Origin: an uncultured Oxalobacteraceae bacterium
GTDB taxonomy: Bacteria; Pseudomonadota; Gammaproteobacteria; Burkholderiales; Burkholderiaceae
Assembly (NCBI GenBank): GCA_946479255.1
Contig: CAMLFK010000170.1
Span: 1-10,723, forward strand
Direction: 5' to 3'
DNA length: 10,723 nucleotides
In this document: one piece after another, positions 6,205 through 10,723 of the stretch
Position numbering within the stretch: the stretch's first letter is position 1
How the letters are laid out: each line of letters starts with the position of its first letter
Program-made: the position numbers and the translations under genes
Notes under the pieces: model-generated
The model's input: only the letters and a program-made list of their open reading frames with translations
What the model was told of the DNA's origin: nothing
Database searches by the model: none

Positions 6205-9200
6205 TTACAAGTTTGAGTGTCGCAGAAACGACGAACTCTCGGTCCCTGCCTTCTTGTGTCCTGTACGGTGCCGCTCCACCAAGGCGGCGATGGCCTTAGA
6301 TTGATAGCCTTGCGCCAGGGTACGCAACTGCTTGGCGAATGCGGCGTAACGCGAGTCCAGGGCTATCAGATAATCTGCCCGTGCGCTGATTTTTTGCATA
6401 TCGCCTAGCCGCGCCAACTGACAGAGCGCTTCTATCTCATCCTGTGGGGGAATAATGAGATCAAGCGCTTCCCGCTCCCCTTCACCGACAGCTTCCTGCG
6501 GAATTTCTTCATTGATCCAGTTCAAGCCCAAGCCCTCGCCGATGGTCTTCAGCAAACTGGCTTGCTCAATAGGCTTGGGCAGGAAGGCGTTGGCGCCGAC
6601 CGTTTGACTTTTTAATTCATCGTCATGGCTGACGCTGGCGCTGGTGATGATGATGGGAATCCGGGCGAACTCCGGCAAGTTGCGGATCCTGCGCGTCGCC
6701 TCCCCGCCATCCATCACCGGCATCATGAAATCCATCAAGATGAGATCTGGCCTGGCGCTGTCGAGCATGTCAAGGCACTCCTGGCCGTTCTCGGCCTCAA
6801 TCACGTAGAACCCCAGTGCCTGCAAGGCATCCATCAACATGGCGCGATTCTGTGGCACGTCATCCACGACGAGCACCTTCTTGCGCAAGCCTTCATAGCC
6901 GATGACGGCCCGCGGCTTGGGCAAGGCTGCCAGCGGGGCCGCCGCAAGCGGCAGCTCGAGTTCAAACCAGAAGAGGCTGCCTTTGCCCAATCGGCTATCG
7001 ACCAGAATATCCCCTCCCATCAGATGAACCAGTTGCTGACTGATGGCCAAGCCCAGCCCCGTCCCACCCTCGCGCCGCCGCACCTCGGCCACCTGTTCGA
7101 AGGCCTGGAATATGCGCGACACTTGTTCTTCGCTCATGCCAATACCGCTGTCCTGCACCTCGAAACGCAGGCGCACCATGGCTTGCTCCCCCTGAGGCTG
7201 GTGCATCGCTACGCTGTGCACGCGCAAGCTTATTTCACCGCTATCGGTGAACTTGACAGCATTCCCAAGCAGATTGAGCAGCACTTGACGCAGGCGCTTG
7301 TCGTCCACTGTTATCGAGGCCGGCAAGTCAGGCGAGTCCTGGTAGGTAAACAACAGGCTTTTCTCTTCGGCCTTGACGCGGATGATGTTCACCACCACCC
7401 ACATGAAGTCAGGGAGATTGACTGCGGCCGGATACAGGGCAAGTTTCCCAGCCTCGACCCGCGCCAGGTCAAGGATGTCATTGATGAGGGTGAGCAAATG
7501 TTGGCCGCTCTCCTGAATGATCTCCAGGCCGCGTGCCTGCTGCTCGGCCAAATGTTTCGTGTCGCGCCGCAAGAGCTGCGCATAACCCATGATGGCGTTG
7601 AGCGGCGTACGCAGTTCGTGGCTCATCTGCGCCAGGAATTCGCTGCGTTGCCGCGCCAGCCGCACGGCCTCCGCCAAAGCCGCTTCCCGCGCTGCTTCCG
7701 CAGCCTTGCCTTCGCTGATATTGCGGGCGACGCCAACTGTGCCCAGCACCGTCCCGTCCTCGTCCAGCACGGGCGCGCGGTAGGTCTCCATCCAGACCAG
7801 ACCATCCGGGCCGTTCATGGATTCTTCCACCGTGCTGCGCTGGCGCGAAGCCATCACCTGCACGTCGTCTGCGCAGTAGCGCTCGGCAAGCTCGCGTGGC
7901 CATAACTCCTCGTCGGCCTTGCCAACCATCTCGTCGACCGTATGGCCGCAGGCTTCGGCATTGGCCTGGTTGGTGGCCAGATAGCGGCGCTCCATATCCT
8001 TGATCCAGACCCATACGGGAAGGGTATCGATGAGCGTGCGCAGGTAACGCGTCTGCTGGCGCAATTCGGCGGTGCGGGTTTGCACGCGCTGCTCCAGGGT
8101 CTCGAAAGCGTGCCGCAGTTCGGCAGTCATGACATTGAATGCCGAACTCAGTTCGCCGATTTCGTCGGGCGCCTCGATGGCAATCAGTTGAAGTTGATCT
8201 GACGCAGTCCCGCTGCTGTCCCCCAAGCGGCGCTTGGCACCCATCTGTTTCACGACCTTGGTCAGTGCAATGATCGGATCGATTAAGCGCCCTACCCAAA
8301 AGATGCCAACCCCCATGCTTATCACCAGAATCAGGCTCGCCGAAGCCAGGATCGCGGTGACGGTTTCCCGTATGTTTTGCAAGGTGCTCGCGCGCGAGGA
8401 CATCAAGCCCAGGACCAGGCGCGTCCGATTCTCGAATTGCCATGGCAGCAAGGCTTGGTAGAACGATCCCTGTTCAGTCCTGACGGTTTGCCGGATCACT
8501 TGCGGCGTACTTCCAGGCGGAATCGCCTGCGCCTTGCGCAACAGCTCGTTCGACGTCAAATTGACATCGGTGAGCCGCTGCCGGTGGCTGCCGTCAGGGG
8601 AAAAAAGGAGGGGCCACTTGCCCGTCTTTGCCGCCAGCTGGTCCAGGACGTGACGGTCGATCAGCTTGCGGAAGACCAGCACCGCGACCGTCTCCCGTCG
8701 CTGCTGGGAGGTGGCCTGGTCCTGCGCCGCCCCCGCAATCGCTAACCCGAGCACGACGCGGGACATGGGCATCGGCAGGTCGCTCCAGAGTTCTTCGACG
8801 ATTCCTTGTAGCGGGACGGCGATTTCAATGGCAGCAAATTCGGGAGAAGGAAATACGACGGAGACGGTGGGCTGTGCCATTGGCGCAACGACGAGCGCGG
8901 TGGCGGATGGCGGACGCCCTTCCTGCCAGGCGGGCCAAGTTTGGAAATCCAGGCGTCCATTTGCATCAGCGCGCGCCCGAACCCACACCGGAGGCGTATT
9001 TCCTCGGCGGGCCATCATCCCCGCTTCGGATGCGGAAATGAAATGACTCAGCGTGCCTCGGGTATAAACCGCGATACTCGAAAAGCTACCCGTACGCAAT
9101 ACCAGGTGCAAGCGATTGAGGGATACGGTCTTGGTATAGGACGAGGTTCGCCCCATCGCCACGATTTCTTGCGCCCGCCACGGGTTATCGACATTGACCT

Positions 9201-9456
9201 CGAGGTTGAGCAGTTCATCCAACTGGTTCAACACGACGCTGTCGCCGACGGTGGCCAGCGCCGTGCTCCTGAGGCGCAGGGTCAATGCATGCAAATCATT
9301 CTGCCAGGCCAGCAGATCACGGCTGAGGTCAGCAAACGCCGACTCCTGGTTTTGCCGGTTCGTGTAATACGAAGCAAGCAGCGCATCGAGCGCGCTGGTG
9401 AACGCCAGTGCGCCGACGAGCACAAGTAAAACCTTTCGCTTGATGCCGAAATTCAT
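6205..9456 (-). CDS. Membrane-bound hybrid sensor histidine kinase/response regulator
   Basis: A 1083-residue inner-membrane hybrid kinase. Order by eye: transmembrane helix 1 (8-28); a large periplasmic sensor region (about 30-365) of no recognised family; transmembrane helix 2 (368-390); HAMP (about 390-446, with DEIGELSSAFNVM at 431-443); coiled coil (446-475); PAS (470-580, with VWVWIKD); HisKA with SHELRTPLN and phospho-acceptor His613; HATPase with N box GNAVKF (Asn732), DSGIGM (769-774) and GGTGLGL (798-804); and a receiver (about 859-976) with D865/D866, phospho-acceptor Asp909 in LMDFMMPVMDG, and Lys961. A helical tail (about 1000-1060) follows the receiver. No Hpt domain is seen, so phosphoryl transfer would need a separate Hpt protein or regulator. 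The start at 9456 is chosen because transmembrane helix 1 begins right after it; the in-frame ATG at 9627 would add 57 unlikely residues overlapping the upstream gene. Its Shine-Dalgarno (GGGATGGAAGT) is weak. It follows the solute-binding protein gene by 49 bases, so the pair is probably co-transcribed. Confidence 0.92.
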   Translation of the reverse strand: MNFGIKRKVLLVLVGALAFTSALDALLASYYTNRQNQESAFADLSRDLLAWQNDLHALTLRLRSTALATVGDSVVLNQLDELLNLEVNVDNPWRAQEIVAMGRTSSYTKTVSLNRLHLVLRTGSFSSIAVYTRGTLSHFISASEAGMMARRGNTPPVWVRARADANGRLDFQTWPAWQEGRPPSATALVVAPMAQPTVSVVFPSPEFAAIEIAVPLQGIVEELWSDLPMPMSRVVLGLAIAGAAQDQATSQQRRETVAVLVFRKLIDRHVLDQLAAKTGKWPLLFSPDGSHRQRLTDVNLTSNELLRKAQAIPPGSTPQVIRQTVRTEQGSFYQALLPWQFENRTRLVLGLMSSRASTLQNIRETVTAILASASLILVISMGVGIFWVGRLIDPIIALTKVVKQMGAKRRLGDSSGTASDQLQLIAIEAPDEIGELSSAFNVMTAELRHAFETLEQRVQTRTAELRQQTRYLRTLIDTLPVWVWIKDMERRYLATNQANAEACGHTVDEMVGKADEELWPRELAERYCADDVQVMASRQRSTVEESMNGPDGLVWMETYRAPVLDEDGTVLGTVGVARNISEGKAAEAAREAALAEAVRLARQRSEFLAQMSHELRTPLNAIMGYAQLLRRDTKHLAEQQARGLEIIQESGQHLLTLINDILDLARVEAGKLALYPAAVNLPDFMWVVVNIIRVKAEEKSLLFTYQDSPDLPASITVDDKRLRQVLLNLLGNAVKFTDSGEISLRVHSVAMHQPQGEQAMVRLRFEVQDSGIGMSEEQVSRIFQAFEQVAEVRRREGGTGLGLAISQQLVHLMGGDILVDSRLGKGSLFWFELELPLAAAPLAALPKPRAVIGYEGLRKKVLVVDDVPQNRAMLMDALQALGFYVIEAENGQECLDMLDSARPDLILMDFMMPVMDGGEATRRIRNLPEFARIPIIITSASVSHDDELKSQTVGANAFLPKPIEQASLLKTIGEGLGLNWINEEIPQEAVGEGEREALDLIIPPQDEIEALCQLARLGDMQKISARADYLIALDSRYAAFAKQLRTLAQGYQSKAIAALVERHRTGHKKAGTESSSFLRHSNL

Positions 9457-9505
9457 ACTTCCATCCCGACCGGGCCAGGCGTCCACAGCCTGATTCTTGC
9501 ATCCA

Positions 9506-10723
9506 TCACGGATACGGAAAGCCGCGGCGCGCAGCGATCTCCCGATCGATGATGTCGGCGGCTTTGCTGAGCTCGGATTGAACATCGCCCCCAGCAATGA
9601 TATTGGCGGTCGCGCCTCGGAAGGCATTGCTGATCGTGGCGTAGGCCGGCGTTGCAGGACGGGGCACGCCGCCGATGGCTAGCTGTTGCACAAAAAGTCT
9701 CGCAGGGCCGCGCGCGCCATACAAGGGCGATTGCGCGATGGCCGACCGGCGGGCGGGCATGGCGCCGTTGACCTTCGTCATGCGCAAGATTTCCCGGGTT
9801 GAAAGCAGATGGGCGAGAAACGTCCAAGCGCCGGCGGGATCGTCACAGGTGCTGGAAATGCCCCAGCTCCACGACCCCATCCCGGTCTTGATGCCCCGCC
9901 CAAAGTCCGGCAAAGGCATCAATACCAGGTCCTTGCCCAGCGATTTGTGATAGCTGCGGTAGGTCCAGTTCCCGCTCCATGACAGGGCGGCCTTGCCCTT
10001 ATCGAAATCATCTTGTCGATCGAAAACGACCTGGGTCCAGCCCTTCGCAATCCAGCGTTGGAAATACTTCATCGCCGCCACCGACTGCGGCCCATCGAGC
10101 ATCCCCTTGGCGCGGACGCGCCGGCGATCGATCAAATCGCCGCCGAAACCCTGCAAGATCGGTGCATATGCATAGGAATAGAATTCCTCGCCCCTGTTGT
10201 AGAGGGCGAAGTTGATGGCGTAGTCCACTTCCTCCAGTGCAGTCAACTTGGCCAGGGCTTGCTCGAACTCCTCCAGGCTCCAGGGGGCGTTCAGGGTCGG
10301 GATACGTAGCCCGGCGGCACGCAGATAGCGGCGATTGCCCCACAAGCCCAGGCCGGAGTCGTATTGCGCCAGGCTGTAGAGCCGCCCCTGGTAGCTTCCC
10401 TGCGCCACCACGGACGGCAGAAAATCGTGCAAAAATCCGGGGGGAACAAATGGATCGATGGGCTGCAAGAACTGGGGCCACGCGAACGCATGCAGTAATG
10501 GTCCATCGAACTCCAACAGGCACGGCAAAGTGCCGGAGGCCGCCTCCCGGCGCACCCAGTTTTCATAATTCCGGCGAAGGTTGGACGTGATCTCGACCTT
10601 GTATCCATGCTGACGCCGGTTGAATGTTTCCGCAGCCTTCCTGAGTACCTCAAACACAGCAGAATTGGCGTCTTCATGCGTCCAGGCGCTGATGATTTTG
10701 GGCGGCATTCCGGAGGCCGGCCG
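9506..10723 (-). CDS. Extracellular solute-binding protein, family 1 (5' end outside window)
   Basis: A periplasmic binding protein of the family 1 (maltose-type, sugar) fold, 405 codons visible. The frame is open to the window edge, reading RPASG before the first in-window Met at 10708. That Met has no Shine-Dalgarno, and the mature-type strand KIISAWTHEDANSAVFEVL starts 3 residues after it, so the true start and signal peptide are upstream of the window. Counting from that Met, family features are LPCLLEFDGP (61-70), LYSLAQYDSGLGLWGNRRYL (110-129), PWSLEEFEQAL (142-152), ALSWSGNWTY (240-249), MGSWSWGISS (277-286), NGAMPARRSA (324-333) and RPATPAYATISNAF (360-373). The substrate is probably a sugar or oligosaccharide, inferred from the family only. 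No permease or ATPase gene follows; the next gene is a hybrid sensor kinase. It may therefore serve as a ligand-sensing partner, unless transporter genes lie upstream beyond the edge. Confidence 0.85.
   Translation of the reverse strand, partial: RPASGMPPKIISAWTHEDANSAVFEVLRKAAETFNRRQHGYKVEITSNLRRNYENWVRREAASGTLPCLLEFDGPLLHAFAWPQFLQPIDPFVPPGFLHDFLPSVVAQGSYQGRLYSLAQYDSGLGLWGNRRYLRAAGLRIPTLNAPWSLEEFEQALAKLTALEEVDYAINFALYNRGEEFYSYAYAPILQGFGGDLIDRRRVRAKGMLDGPQSVAAMKYFQRWIAKGWTQVVFDRQDDFDKGKAALSWSGNWTYRSYHKSLGKDLVLMPLPDFGRGIKTGMGSWSWGISSTCDDPAGAWTFLAHLLSTREILRMTKVNGAMPARRSAIAQSPLYGARGPARLFVQQLAIGGVPRPATPAYATISNAFRGATANIIAGGDVQSELSKAADIIDREIAARRGFPYP

Noticed and set aside
6625..7905. 426-codon open frame on the plus strand opposite the kinase gene
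   Set aside because: It lies within the region encoding HisKA, HATPase and receiver motifs on the other strand. Its His/Gln-rich translation resembles no family, so it is a shadow frame.
9457..9627. Kinase start at the upstream ATG (9627)
   Set aside because: The added 57 residues overlap the binding-protein gene, have no Shine-Dalgarno support noticed, and would put a polar stretch before an otherwise N-terminal membrane helix.

Overview
The window looks like a chromosomal piece of a betaproteobacterium in Burkholderiales, plausibly an Oxalobacteraceae-type organism. This rests on the G+C-rich coding, strong GGAGG-type ribosome binding sites, a VgrG of the style common in that order, and a large hybrid sensor kinase. 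The taxonomic call is inference from protein style, not from a marker gene. All seven genes lie on the minus strand, so the window reads biologically from right to left. It is almost fully coding: the largest gap is 71 bases, and no RNA gene, insertion sequence, CRISPR array or convincing terminator was found.

Right part (10723 to 6205), a sensory pair. A family 1 extracellular sugar-type solute-binding protein runs off the right edge, so its signal peptide lies outside. It is followed after 49 bases by a 1083-residue membrane-bound hybrid histidine kinase with the order periplasmic sensor region, HAMP, PAS, HisKA, HATPase, receiver and a helical tail. No ABC permease or ATPase gene lies between or after them here. 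The binding protein may therefore hand its ligand state to the kinase rather than feed a transporter.

Left part (6133 to 7), a type VI secretion effector island. In transcription order it encodes a VgrG spike protein, a DUF4123 adaptor/chaperone, a DUF3304 membrane-anchored protein (best candidate for the immunity protein), a Tle1-type DUF2235 lipase with a GFSRG nucleophile motif, and a small PAAR spike-tip protein. Two junctions (vgrG to DUF4123, DUF3304 to lipase) are 4-base ATGA overlaps, PAAR follows the lipase after 13 bases, and every start except the PAAR one has a strong Shine-Dalgarno sequence, so this reads as one operon. The logic is that VgrG and PAAR form the puncturing tip, DUF4123 loads the lipase onto VgrG, the lipase attacks phospholipids of a rival cell, and the DUF3304 protein protects the producer from the periplasmic side. 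No core T6SS structural gene is visible, so this is probably an orphan vgrG island served by an apparatus encoded elsewhere. The DUF3304-lipase part looks clearly lower in G+C than vgrG and the kinase gene in hand-counted samples, which fits an exchangeable cargo.
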